Assembly (NCBI GenBank): GCA_021397835.1
Contig: JAJFZO010000256.1
Coordinates: 2,402,501 to 2,466,500, forward strand
DNA: 64,000 bases
Reading direction: 5' to 3'
Source: Moringa oleifera
Taxonomy: Eukaryota; Streptophyta; Magnoliopsida; Brassicales; Moringaceae
Notes under the pieces: model-generated
The model's database searches: none
What the model was told of the DNA's origin: nothing
Seen by the model: only the letters and a program-made list of their open reading frames with translations
Position numbers and translations under genes: made by a program
Part shown: piece by piece, positions 11,445 to 24,700 of the stretch
Position numbering within the stretch: position 1 is the stretch's first letter
Layout of the letters: each line of letters opens with the position of its first letter

Positions 11445-13652
11445 CTAAGAGATGCTAAGTTTCTTCATGGCTCTCATAAAGCCAGTAAGTGGTACCGGAC
11501 GAAAATTGAAAGAGGTCGCAGGAGCTAGATAGGCACATGCTAAAGATACATAAATTTTGAACCAAATAGATGAGAAAAAGGTAAGATACGTACATGTACT
11601 AGTCAAGATAATTACTGCTACAAAATTTACAAGGCACTTCATTGTAGAGAGGTCCTTTTCGGTGCCTTCATGAGGGAAATGGCCTTCAGAATAAAAATTA
11701 GAAAGCAAATGATCTTTGATCTGGAATCTATTGATCAACCAAGCCGCAGCCTCCTTTTCAAGTGTTGGAATGTCAGCTAGGGTAATACGTTGAACATGAA
11801 TATGGACTTCAGAGGGGTCCACCCCAAAGACGTTGTCCAGGAAAGATGGACAATGATTCTTGTACCCAATGGTCACATCATAAACTGCAGTTGTTTAGAA
11901 AACAAAGCAAAATCAACCTCAACCTAGTTTACGAGCAACTACTCATCCATCTCCCCCCACTCTACTCTGCCAAAAAAGAAGATAGGCTAACAAATAGTAA
12001 CCTATCATAGGTTTAGAAACAAAAACCATAAATAACAAAGGAAATCAGAAGTTGCCATTTAATTTATCCAGGATTCTCAGGAGACTTGTATAACTATTAG
12101 TAACTTAACCTGAAAGCGATAAATTTTGAGGATTTTACAATGATTATTAGCCCCATGAATGGAATAGAAATGATTCATTCATCATTGTAATACATTTTTC
12201 ATTCTTAAGGATTCCAGAAAACAAACTAGACTTGATTAAATGTTATGAATAAATACCAGAAAATAAGAAATCAGGAAATGAGTGAGAGTCCAAGGACTCT
12301 ATTAATGGGGTGGCAAGTCAGTCATTGGAAGGCTAAATTAAAATGAATCTCAAATTTAGGTGTCATGAACCTTCTATTGACCAAAAAGCAAGGCCTCTCA
12401 CTGAGTAATTAAACAATGACCATCAAATAAGGCCAGATTCAAAGTTATGCACAATATGGAGGGTCAAATGATTATTCTGGCTCATGCGAGCAACGTTTAG
12501 TTTAACTCCCTAGAGTGAGTATCATAACATTTTAGTTATGTGATAAGAGAAGTGCAAAAATGCTTTACAAAAACTAAATACCTTACTAGGCTCTAGTCAT
12601 ATGGGTGAGTAGTTCTTGAATGGCTGAAAATCGTCTTATGAATTTCTTATTTATATTCTTATCGTTCTATATGCTAAAATAATTCATTACTTAATACTCG
12701 CATGGTACATGACTGATGAATTTTTTGAAAAATACAAAACAAGCAGAGATATGGAAAGAATCTAAACTAGCAAATCATTATAAATGGTTAAAATAAAAAG
12801 CAACCTGCATCCAGAGTGTCCCTCAATTCTTCCAAGCAGGCACAGAAACCTTTTGTTTTTGGGAGTAGCACGTGATTAAGAAGAGGTAAGCCATTTTCAG
12901 CAGCAAACTTTTTACTGCTTAAGCATTTTTGCTCACTGCATTGAAATCGAGAAAAACAAATATACAATGTCAAGACTCACATAAGCTGCAGAACAAAATG
13001 TAAATGCACACCAAAGAAATAAGAGAAGAATATAAGGGATTAAAAAACAGCAAATAAAAATTTAAGAACAAGGAAATTACGTGAAATCTGTGCCTTCTGG
13101 GAAAAGAGCGAGCCATAGGGCATCTCGAGGATCCTTAAAAGTTGAAAGCATGTGGCGCATGTTTGATTCATCAACTTCCCACTTCCTTTGCACCGAAATG
13201 AATTCCAAAATGTGGAATCCCCAACCAAATATAGGTAATTTCATCAAGCTACTCTTAAGAATATACTTTATGTACCCCAAATTTCCTTTGCGCAATGCAA
13301 GATCCCAGAAGTACATCCAGTCAACTTCTGTTCTGTGGTTCGCAATAAGCAAAACACGTTCCCTTTCAGGAACAGTTTCTCCAGAAAATATTACTTTAGT
13401 GTTGTTTATCTTTTCAAATAGAAAAGGCCACAAAGCTAGCCAAGCACCAAAGAAAAAGGATGTAGCTTTACGGCTGTAATGTACACTGAAAAGTCGCAAA
13501 ATTACAGCACTTGGAAAGCCACAAAATAATAACATCACAAAAGCCGTTGAAAGTAGAACGAGTAAACATATTAGACCCCTAAACACCCTTACCGGGGTCA
13601 ATGCATGGTGCTCCATTCCGTCATTTGAATTTAGAGCACTTCTTACTTCCAT
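11445..13652 (-). CDS. LPAT5-like: 1-acyl-sn-glycerol-3-phosphate acyltransferase, LPAT4/LPAT5 type
   Basis: Three coding exons on the minus strand: 13652-13081, 12935-12805 and 11884-11445, all with GT-AG introns and compatible phases, giving 380 residues. It transfers an acyl chain to lysophosphatidic acid to form phosphatidic acid in membrane glycerolipid synthesis, probably at the ER. Visible motifs: the HX4D acyltransferase site in [13 protein letters not shown] (His ~106, Asp ~111), LPIFGWGFH, and FPEGTDFT (EGT at ~186-188), which is split by intron 1. Hydrophobic helices lie at ~25-60 and ~65-80, with two more near the C-terminus ([19 protein letters not shown], then [13 protein letters not shown]). 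The ATG at 13652 yields [10 protein letters not shown], matching the family start; the open frame runs on upstream without an ATG. Later conserved parts are [30 protein letters not shown] and [13 protein letters not shown]. Arabidopsis LPAT5 is the closest match from memory. Confidence 0.93.
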
Positions 13653-15493
13653 ATGCTCCCAAGCCTTAGCTCGAAGCACCTATCCGAGATAGTTATACTG
13701 CTTCAGGTGCTTCTAGCAAGTTGCCCTAGTGCATCAAATCTTCCTAAAAGAAAGGAAAAAAGAAAGGTTTTGAGACAGAAACAAGCTCCGAGCAATAGAT
13801 GTATTACACAAAAGATTCAATTTATCATTCATAATTCAAATCCTAGAAACTAATTAGCTCTTTACTTGGCAATAGTTGTCCCCATCATAGAACAATTATC
13901 AATAAACAACCACAGCAGCAGAAATGATAAATATCATAAGCTACTTAGAGGGATGTTATACAATTACCATGTGGAAACAGAATCATAATAAGGCTTTGAA
14001 CTGCCACTTCATTAACACAAAACAGCCAAGAGACAGAGCACAACTTTTAAAGCATCAAAAACAATTCAGTTATATGCAGAAGCTTTATTCCTGAACAAAA
14101 CAGCACATCTTTGCTCAACATCTATAGCAACTACAGCAAAAACTTAATATTCCTTGAGGGTTATATAACATGAAACAAATATTCATTGTATGATTTTTAC
14201 TAAATATTAAGAATATGTAGCTAATTCAACTGGAAATGAAGATTATTCAGGTGATAATATCACCAGTTCTTAAAGCAACTGGTGCTCATTTCAATTTCCA
14301 GGACCAATATGCGGAGTGAATTTATATATGGACAAGAAAAGTGTGACTCAGGAAACTGGAGAATAAAAAGGCAGAACTTCTTATGTTTGTAAATCAGATG
14401 TCAGTGCTGCCACTATAGTGAAATTCAAGACATATGCCAGTAGAACAATTCTTCGAGAAACTTAAAAGGAACAACAGCACAATAACATTAGCATTTTTTC
14501 ATACTCTAATTTCCACAAAGGCACTATAAGCTAGGTTCTTGGATTTATTTTCCAAATTTGTCAGTTTATATCTTGCACATATCCACTTGGAATTATAAAG
14601 CAGTGGAGAAGTTTCTCAAGAAGGAGTTTTACATCCCTCCAACTCTTCCTGACCCCAGCGTGCCAACCACAATAGGGTATCCATGAAATTAATGAACAAG
14701 ATTTACTTTCATAAAGAGACACATTCCCTTTCATAAAGAGACTACCAACTATGATCCGTCCGTTGTTCTTCTTTCCTATTACATCTTCACTAGATTTTAT
14801 CCACAATATCGACATACTGAGAAAGCACAGTCAGAACTAAATTAAAATAGCTAGAATACAGCAGGTTAGGGTTTGGATATGCATGGATGAGATGAGCATT
14901 GAACAAGTCTTAGACGCACATGGGATAAATTACGAAATCCTAATAATCAAGTGAATCTAGTTTAGTCTTAGTTTGAGAATTAGTTTATTCCTCATCTCCG
15001 AACCCACAAGTCACCTATAAATATTTAACTATCAATAAAGCCATACACATTATTGAGCTGCCGATATCCCAAATCTCAGTATATCAATTCATCCAATCAA
15101 ATGAAACAAGAATATCAACTTCAAGAATAATATACTCATTTCGATCTTTTACATACTACAAAACCCACATGCTATTCACATTCACAATGTAAAAAGCACA
15201 AGCACCCCGGTGCTCCAGTACTTAGCACAGGTAAGTAGCAAGACTATGGATCTTAACTCAGATTCTCTTTGAAGATATGAATGCCACTGATCGGAACAAA
15301 CCCAAATTTTAAACACTAAGTCGTAAGCCCCACTAACCCCCTTTATAAAAAGAGAAAAGAGCAAATGTGATTCCAAAAAATCCTGTTAGATTCAAGACAA
15401 ATCCAAGGAAAAGCAAATTAAACCGACTAACCAAATCTGAGCTTACCAACGGCATTTAGATCTTTTTTTTTTTAAAAAGGAAAAAATACTTAC
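13653..15493 (-). other. 5' leader intron region of the LPAT gene
   Basis: No coding sequence seen. A clean GT donor at 15493 (AGG/GTAAGT on the minus strand) and AG sites just upstream of the coding exon (e.g. after CTGAAGCAG near 13,700) suggest one or more long introns in the 5' UTR. The exact acceptor is unresolved. Confidence 0.5.
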
Positions 15494-15690
15494 CCTGCAA
15501 AGTTGGGTTTACGGGTAAATGAGCATCTCCTGCGAATGAGTTGCTTATGGTGCTGATGAAGATGATTAAAAAGAGTCTGAGAAGAGCCTGAAATTACGCA
15601 TTCTGCCACCGCCACTGTTCCTTGCTTGATGCTTCTAGTGGCATCGGAAGCGAAACAGTGAAAGTGGCTGTTTGTTTGGAAGTATTTTGT
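15494..15690 (-). other. Probable non-coding first exon of the LPAT gene
   Basis: GC-richer than its surroundings and ended by a consensus donor (TTGCAGG/GTAAGT). It lies at the distal end of an otherwise gene-free stretch upstream of the LPAT coding start. Its 5' boundary is a guess; transcript reads would define it. Confidence 0.45.
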
Positions 15691-15739
15691 GATTATTGTA
15701 CGCTTATCCGTCAATGTCTTTATTATATTATTTAACAAA

Positions 15740-18285
15740 ATATTGATAATTTAATAAAAATTAATAAAATATTCTAAAATAAAAATTTTATTAAACTTTA
15801 ATATTTATTAATATTATCAATTAAATTTTTATTTTAAAAAAATAAATTAAATATTAATTTATTAATTTAATTTAAATTAAATTTTATTAAAAAACTTAAA
15901 AATAAAAAGTTTTTAAATTAAAAATTTATATAATAAATTTTAATTTAAAAATTTTTATAAATGAAAAAATATATTCAAGTTATCTTTACAAAAAATTGTA
16001 TAATTTTTTGAATAATTATACTATTTTTAAAAATTTTTAAAATTATAATTTTAAAAATATATATAATTTTAGTACTCAAAAAATTATAATTTTTTTTAAC
16101 AGCTTAAATATTTATTTATATTTCTTAAAAAATTTAAGTCAATTTCGTTATATAATATCTTTAGTTTAAATATCTTAAATTTTTAAATTTTTTGATAATA
16201 TTTAATTTATACCAAATTAATAAATAAGGTTTAGTTTGTTATTTTTTGAATATAAAAATGTGCGATTGGGAAAATAAGAATCTCCATCCCGGAAATGAAA
16301 AAAAAACATATTATAAAAAAGGTGAAACCTTATATCTTGTCTTTATTTTATTTTAAAAAAGACAATCTTTTATTATTTTCTAATTTAGTAAAAAAAAAAT
16401 CGATGAGTTGAAAACATTAGGGAATGGAAATCATTCCTTTTATACTCATTACTTTTATATTTTTAAAAAAAATTAGCTTTTCGAGTTAGGTCGATTTAGA
16501 TTAATTCAATATTTTTTTATTTAATTTTATTTATTTATCGTATAAACAAATTTTTTGAATTTCTTGTAGAAAGAGATTTCGCTAACGAAAAAGCGTTGAA
16601 TTAAATATCAAAGTTTTAGTTTTTTTATCAAATTTTATCTTTTAAATATTTTAATTGAATTAAATTTGAGTTAAAAATTTAAAATTTAAAAATATTTAAA
16701 TTAAAAATTTTAACTTAAACATTTTTCACAAAAGCTAAAAAAAATAACACAAAATATTTAACTTTTTTAAGTATTAAGATATATTTTTAAAATATATATT
16801 ATCAAAATTTTATAAAAATAATTTATTAATAAAAAATATTCATTTTTAAAAAATGAAATTAAAATAAAATATAAAATCTATTAAGTAATTTTAAAATATT
16901 TTAATGAAAATATTATTACATTTTCACTTTACCAAAGTCTAATTTCAATGATAAATTGAAATGTATTTTAAAGTATTTTTAAAATAAAAAATAATTAAAA
17001 AACAAGAATCAAGATTTAAAATAATATTTACTTAAATATTTTTTAAAACTTATTATATTAAAATTGTAATAATTTTAAGTGTATATATATATATAGTAAC
17101 AGACACATTACCTGCAGAATTTGTAAAAACTTAATCCATATATCTTTTAAAAAAATAGATAAAATTTTAAATTATCCAATTCATGAAAACATAATAATTT
17201 ATATATCAAGATCGTTTTTATTTTTTAAAAAATATACATAAGAGAGTAACTTTTTGTTTTCATGTTCATTATTTTTTAAGTTATATATATTTTTAAAAAT
17301 ATTTATTATTATAATTAAGATATACTGTGATTTTTTAATTTTGTAAGATATATATGACTCATGAACTAGTAAGCAAATAGAAGAAATACTTTATGAAAAA
17401 AAAAAGAGGAAATTCTTGGCTTGAAACATGGATTCCATTTCAATGTAATAAATATTTAATAAATGATGAAAGTATGTATTGTAAATCAAAAAGATTTTAA
17501 AATTATATGCACTTTATGAATTTAAATATTGGACTTAAATTTGGTTTAATTTTATATTTAATATTTTAATTTGATTCAATTTAAATCTTATTAAAAATTT
17601 TTAAATTAAATATATTCAAATTAGAGACTTGGCATAACAAATTTTAACTTAAGATTTTGCATAAATATCAAAAAAATATTTAAACTATTATCACAAAAAT
17701 TTTTAGAATTTTTATGATATTTAAATATTTTTTAAAAATTATATTATGAAAAGTTTTAAAAAATTTTAAAAAATAACTTGTGAGTTTAAAATTATTTAAA
17801 TTTTAATTAATGGTTCAAAATAAAGTGTATAATTCATTTGCGTTATTTTTGAATTATTTAAATTACAAAATACTTTTAATTTTTCATAATTGATTTGATA
17901 TGAAGTTTAATTTAGTTTAAATTAATATTTTTAAGGTAAAATTAAATAAAATTAAAATTCAGGATTCAAATTAAAAAAATACATTAAGTTTAGAGTTTTT
18001 TAAATTTTCATTTTAAATTGTAAATTTTATAAATTTATGCTTTCATGTGATAATTAAAATAAAAAAAATAAATATGTAAATTTTATTTATTCATCTTTCT
18101 CTTACTAAAGTATAATTCTTTACAACCATTTAAGGTTTTAAGGGTTATATGTTTCTATTTTCAAAAAAAAGGTTACATGTTTTTTTTCTATATAATAATA
18201 ATTCATCTTATTATTTTCAAATATTTGAACAATAAAATCAGCTATAAATTCAAACGGGTCAATATTGTGAACCCGACCCGATAAA
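15740..18285. other. AT-rich spacer between LPAT and PLAA genes (head to head)
   Basis: Very AT-rich, no genes. It contains a truncated foldback element (15,780-16,258) and further diverged copies of its internal sequence (~16,620-16,860 and ~17,590-17,830). Confidence 0.5.
15780..16258. repeat. Foldback (MITE-like) element, right end truncated
   Basis: Starts with the family end (ACTTTAATATTTATTAATATTATCAATTAAATTTTT...) and continues with the same internal order as the elements at 5021 and 38,376, including TATTCAAGTTATC and TTTACAAAAAATTGTATAATT. On the right, the copy stops within TTTTTTGAATATAAAAAT. Confidence 0.5.
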
Positions 18286-18350
18286 AAGGCCCATGGAGGC
18301 CCAATCTTCATTCGTCCTCAACTCCAAACCCTAATCAGAGAGGGCCCAAA
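18286..18350 (+). promoter_or_regulatory. PLAA promoter: telo-box with three GGCCCA (site II) motifs
   Basis: GGCCCA occurs at 18288-18293, 18298-18303 and 18343-18348, with a telo-box AAACCCTAA at 18327-18335, ~400 bases upstream of the PLAA start codon. Site II plus telo-box is a known plant promoter pairing of housekeeping and growth-linked genes. A TATATATAG stretch follows at ~18,604. Confidence 0.55.
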
Positions 18351-18739
18351 GGGTAAAAACGAAAGTAACAAGGAGTGGGGTTCACTAGATGTCTATTGTC
18401 TAGCCAGTCAACATGGTTTTGAAGAAACCCAAAAACTGGTCCAGAATACAACAACCCGTTATTCTTCCTCCCTTTAGATACAAAAGCCTCTCTGATATAA
18501 TCCAATTTTATGCTACTGTCTCTGAGAAAAAAGGAAAAATAGGGAGGAGAGGAGGCGCAAACCGGTTACACTCTTGTCTCCATATCCCCTTCGGTGCCTT
18601 AATTATATATAGCCCAACGGCATTATATATCCGTTGAGGGATTCACTCCTCTAAAACCTCTTTCTCTTGTCTGATTCTCTCTCTTCCTTTAAACTCTGAC
18701 TTTCTCTAGAACCCTTTTCTTCCCTGGATAAGTTCAGTC

Positions 18740-21700
18740 ATGGAGATCGATTTCAAAGAATACCAATTGAGATGCCAACTTTGGGGCCACGAAGATGATG
18801 TAAGATCTCCAATTCTTTAGTTTTCCTTGTATTCTTGACATGGTATGATCTCTTCTTCGTTTTTTCTACACTCAATTGACTCTTACGCATGTATTAAGCT
18901 CATGGATTTGCTATTCTTGTGCTGAAATGTTTTATCTTTGTGTTGGATGGTGGGTGTGTGGTTTCGTTTTCCTTTTTATTTCTTAAAAATGGGTTTAATG
19001 GGAATTGAAATAATTCAAGTTTGATGTGCACTCTAATGATAATGCAGAATTGGTGGTTTAACTCATTGGAATAGGATCAGTACCAAAAGGGATCACACAG
19101 ATCTCTATCACTTGCGCCTCAATAGAATAATGACAATCTAAATTCATATAAACCACTGTGTTGAGACTCTTTCATCTAAATAAAGCCAAATAGTTTTCAA
19201 CACAAGCATTTGCAGTCACTTTCATAGTTGTTCTATCCAACTTGTTGGAGACCAACTCATGAGTTTTTGTTGCCAAGCATGGTTGGCTTTCTTTATCTGT
19301 AAAGAAAGTATCAATCTGACTATGTACCAATTACTTTATTTTTTTGTAAATTCTTCATGTATATAAAATCATTTGGGTGTTGCACTTGTGGGGCTTGTGT
19401 ATGTATTGATGTATGTTTATTTATGCCCACACAAATTTTGATACAAATTATTGATTTTTATGATCAAAATGAATGCCAGGTACTTGGGATATGTGTATGT
19501 GGTGATATATGAAAGTATTGGCTTTTTACCACCTGAATTTGGTACAATTAATTGAAACATTTAATCAAATTCACATTAGGTTCGTGGGATATGCGTGTGT
19601 GGTAATGAGGGTATAGCTTCCTCATCAAGGGACAGAACGGTGAGGTTTTGGACTCTAGATACGTCTGATCAGCACAAGTATGTTTCATCAAAAAAATTTT
19701 TGGGACATTCAAGTTTTGTGGGCCCAGTGGCTTGGATACCTCCAAATGAAGAATTCCCAGCGGGCAGTATCGTGTCTGGTGGCATGGACACTCTGGCGTT
19801 GGTTTGGGACTTGAGCAGCGGAGAGAAGGTGCAGACTTTAAAGGGCCATCAACTACAAGTCACTGGGGTTGCACTGGATAATGGGGACATTGTAACATCT
19901 TCTGTGGACTGGTGAGTTTATATGTTTAAGTGGTTGTATGTTTGTATTTGAAGTATGCTTAACTGGTTAGTTGAAATTGTTATATTGTTACAATGTTATT
20001 TCTTTACTCCTTGGCCACAAAATGAAAATATGAATTGGTTGGTTTATCATTTCTTTTTACACTTCCTATTGTTTGTACAAGAAAACATGTGCTATTTTCT
20101 TCTGAGGGGTCTATTCCTCAAAATTATTTGGGTTGCTTGGATTGCCCCATTGATTTGATAAATGTTGGTCCTATGTCTGGCAACTAGATTAAAATTTTTA
20201 TTTTCCCACTGCAAGATGTTGATTGCAAGCATATTGTTTAGTGGGCATCTATATTGATTTATGATTTCTAATGTTTTTAATTCTATTTCTGATAAAAAAA
20301 TGATTTCTAATGTTTCAGTTTTTAGCTTCTGATAATTTTTTATAATTACTTGACTAGGTTTCAAGAATGGACCTTATCTTTTTAGAGTAAAAGTATATGA
20401 TTGCTTGTAATATCTACTCCTTGACATGCTCTAGAATTATATGAAGAATAACCTCCAATTTTAAAGATTTCTCGAAGTTCAGAACATTGTTATCTGATTC
20501 AGTTCATGTATAAAGAAAAACTCAAAACATAAATGCAGTTAACTTGGTGCTCAAAATCTTATACTTTGAGCTGAAGACAAAATAAAATCTTCTAGAATGT
20601 GAGACACAGCTGACTGGTGGGCTTTTTTGTTAGTTGCTAATCAGGCATATGGTAACAGTGACTTGTTAAACTTTAAGATTATTCTACTGTTTTCATTTGT
20701 TGTATCACTTTCTGTTGGGCCTTTCTTGTACAGTACTTTGAGAAGGTGGAGGAATGGTCAACCTGTTGAGTTTTGGGAAGCACATAAGTCAGCAGTGCAA
20801 GCAGTAATAAAGTTGCCTTCTGGCGAGCTTGTTTCAGGTATATTTAGTAAACTCATTTTTTAATCAGAAACAAACATTTGGTGAAGTCTTGAAGATATAT
20901 ATACTAATAATTTGATCTGCCCTTGGAAAATGAACTTAGTTGTGAGATGCTAATGATCATGTGCCAAATTAAAATTTTATTGATTATCTGGCTTATGTAG
21001 AAGAAAAGAAATAGGAGAGCTTATGTCGGTGAGGAAGAACTTCTAGGTTTGTAAACAATAGTTGGATTCAGCTTTTAAATTTCTGATCGCTCTGTTTTTG
21101 TGGACCATGAGGATGTTATAGGTTCTTTAGAACTTTTGTCTTTTAAATGTCTTTGACTTGTACATGGGAGGCATCGCTTTTGTGCTATTCTCAATAATGT
21201 TTATTAAACACTTATGTTAATTAGAGTTGAAGTTATGCTTCAGAATATATTGAGTTTCTACTTTATCCCTATAATCCAATCTCTCTTTGTCTTCTCTTTC
21301 CTCTATATTTGTTTTTCTTTCACTTATTTTTTTTTCCAGTCCAAGTTAGTTATGATGTTTCCATTCCTTTCCTTATTGCTTTCTTACTTTTGTTGTTAAT
21401 ATTTTTCTCTAGCGAATTTAGCATGCATTTCGTTGAGCGATTCATGTGGCTGAGATTTAAACTAAGCTTATGTATTTAAGATCACCGGATAGTTACTGGG
21501 GATTCGGTTGAAGCTATTATTATATTTTGCAAGTTATCAGATTTCTTACTTTGATTCGTTAGTAGTTGGCTTTAGAACAGCTAGAATGTGGTGTTGGTGT
21601 TATTCTTGAGGCTGAAGAGTGGAAGTGGGATGGTGCAACTGTCTGTTTGTGATTTTGCCTAAATTAGATTCTAATTCAAATTTACATTCTTACTGGCCTG

Positions 21701-24700
21701 TGATTTTACTCGAGGGCAAAGTCAAGTTAGAACTCCATTTGGTTTGTGCACTTAAGTTCGTTCTTTGTGCTGTTTATCTCAACTGTCTCTGCATGCATTA
21801 TCATTGAACATTAGTTACTTGTATATCATACTTGAGGTTTTAGCCTTTATTTTTTGCACGGTGTGTTGACATATTTTACTGGACAGAAAAGCGTATGAGC
21901 ATGCAGGATTAACTTAGTTTTGTACCATGTCCAGGTTCAAGCGACGCAACCTTGAAACTTTGGAAAGGGAAGACATGTCTGCACACTTTTGTAGGGCATA
22001 CAGGTTTGTTGGCTTTATGTTTATTGAAATTTTAAACATCTGCAGAATTTTACTTATGATTCATATGGTAATAAGTGCAATGCTGTCAGTATATAAATGA
22101 TTCTTTCCAATCTTAACTATGTTATTGATGATTTTGCCACTCTGAATCTCCTGTCAAATCTCCATTCTTTGTCTTGGCTTGTGTCAAGGATTTTTGTGGT
22201 TCACGGTTCCTTTTCTCTCTTCATCTTTTGTTTTTTATTTAACCCCATACTGTTAGTAGTTAGAAGAAAGTGCCGTCTCGTTGGCAGAGCATATAAGCAC
22301 CCAGCAGTGGTGCTATGGGCTGAAAATTATTCTTTGTTTTAAGTGGTAATCTACTGGGCTAGTCAAGATTCAAGACCAGCACAAAAGTATGTCCTGTAAA
22401 ACAGCAAATACTGTTTCCCGTATGTGCTTATGTACCTTGCTGATTGTTCAGATACGGTTCGGGGGTTGGCGGTGATGCCTGATCTAGGGATTCTTTCTGC
22501 ATCACATGATGGGTGAGTTACTCCCTTCACCTCCAGCTCCCTCCTTTTGTTATTATATATGATGGCTGGTTTTATATGGAGGCTTTGTTTTGTTTACTTG
22601 TTGGCGTGCTTACTTTGGTGGTATGGTAATGTTATAATGCAATCAAATTACAATAGGAAACTAAGAAAAAAGACAAAGAATCTAAGATCATGTGAACATG
22701 TGCAAAATAATGGACTTACGTTGATGGCATGGGGAGGCTTGCAGTTTTGAGATTAGATCCTTGTAGACTGCAACTAGGAGGATGCAGTTTGAAGGAAATG
22801 AATGGCAGAAATCTGGTTCTGCTTTTTATACTGATGTATTGATATGCTGTTTGTTCCTGCTAAACTTTTGCTCTTTTTTCTTTTTTTTCTCTATTCTGCT
22901 TTATTGTTTAAGATGCTGGGATAAATTTAGGAAGGATAATGTGACTTTACATATCATTCCACTGCTCAACAATTCAGTAAAGATACACTGCTAGGTGGCT
23001 AGCCATTTGAAATGTGAATAAGTCTTCTTATTGTTTACAATTTGATTATCTTATTTTGTGTTTTTTAAAATTTCATTATTTTTTCAAACGAAATGTATGA
23101 CCTCTACTCTAACTAACCCAAGTGTTCATTTGAAGAAGGAAATCTAATCCAATTATGCAGAATATTGCTGTACTGTGCTCAATTATTGATCAAGGAAAAG
23201 AATAAATGTCTCAAAGACATGATTGGAACCGCAATTTTGTGGTCAAATTACTCCTAAATTTTATTGGATGTGTTTTCTATTGTCAAGATTTAAATTGTAT
23301 GTCAGCTGCAGTACATGGACCCTTTGTTCTAATTAATTCTATTCGTTGCAGTAGGATCTTAAATTGTTCATACTTCTTTCTAACCCTAATGGAATATCTT
23401 GTTGCCTCTTTATATTTACCTTTTCCTAGTACCTTTTTTTTTTTTTTTTTTCCCCATATGAAGTTATCACGGCTTCTATTGTTATCTCTTAATTTATGAA
23501 CATAAGCATAATTACTTTCTTTTTTTTTTTTTTTTACATCAGTTCAATTAGGTTATGGGCGATAAGTGGCCAAACATTGATGGAGATGGTTGGTCATACT
23601 TCCATTGTTTATTCGGTTGATTCTCATGTGTCTGGCCTTATTGTCAGTGGTAGTGAAGACTGTTCTGCAAAGATATGGAAGGGTAATTGTTTCATAATGT
23701 TTTTGCTTCTCTTGAAATAATCATTGGCAACTGTTTATTACTTGAGGCTCTTGTCCTCGCTGTGAGTTAAAAATTTAGTTTAATATTCCCCAGCTCAGGT
23801 TGGGTTTGTGATGGTTGAATTGAACTTAGAAGTCAGAGGTAGAGTTTGGTCGATTTTTTACTTGGATTGGTTTGATCCTTATCATATACATGTTAAGAAC
23901 ATGATGTCACTTTACCTTCTTTTTTTTTTTTTTCTTTTTTCTTTCTTTTGATCAGAAAAAATAAAAAAATTTCCCTGAAATTGCAATAATCTTGGTTAAA
24001 TGCTTGTTGTTTAGGATTGCTGGAAGTGATTTAACATGAAATCTGGCTAGATTGTTATACACTCGGAGCAAGAAACACTAAGTAATTGTTTCCGCTTATT
24101 GTACCTTGTGAGCTGGTAAATCAAATTAACTTTCCTATTTGTTTCATACCCTCTGTAACATTCAGTTCATATTTGATGTGCCTGAAACATTTGTCGATGT
24201 TGTTGTATTCTGAGCACTGCTGTGGGCATCAAGTTCTACAGGCTAAAATCTTGATTGTTGTAATATGCTATCTTACACATGGTTTGGGAAATCATGTCTC
24301 TGCTGCAGATGGAATCTGCATTCAGACCATAGAGCATCCTGGTTGTGTTTGGGATGTCAAATTTTTGAAGGATGGTGATATTGTGACAGCATGTTCAGAT
24401 GGAGCTGTTCGCATTTGGACAGTCCATCATGATAAGATTGCGGACCCTGTGGAACGTGATGCGTATGCTTCCCAGCTTTCTCGGTATAAGTTGAGCAGGT
24501 ATAATCACAGTACTTCAATGTTGTATCATGTGATTCTGGTCATTATTATTTGATGCCTTCAAGACATTGTAAAGACGTGGTAATATCTATGCATCTTACC
24601 ACGAGTCAATTGTGCTTCTTGGCCCCTTTTATCCATGTTTTATTAGTTTTGAGTTTGTACATCCTACTCTCTGTCAGTAGAACTATCTGTTTTTCAAGAA

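Noticed and set aside
18413..18637. Open frame upstream of PLAA as a separate gene or uORF
   Set aside because: It spans the promoter motifs and TATA-like region upstream of the likely transcript start and resembles nothing known.
23917..23960. Possible antisense micro-LINE (T-run followed by GATCAGAAAA)
   Set aside because: The tail motif is only approximate and no flanking target duplication could be found.
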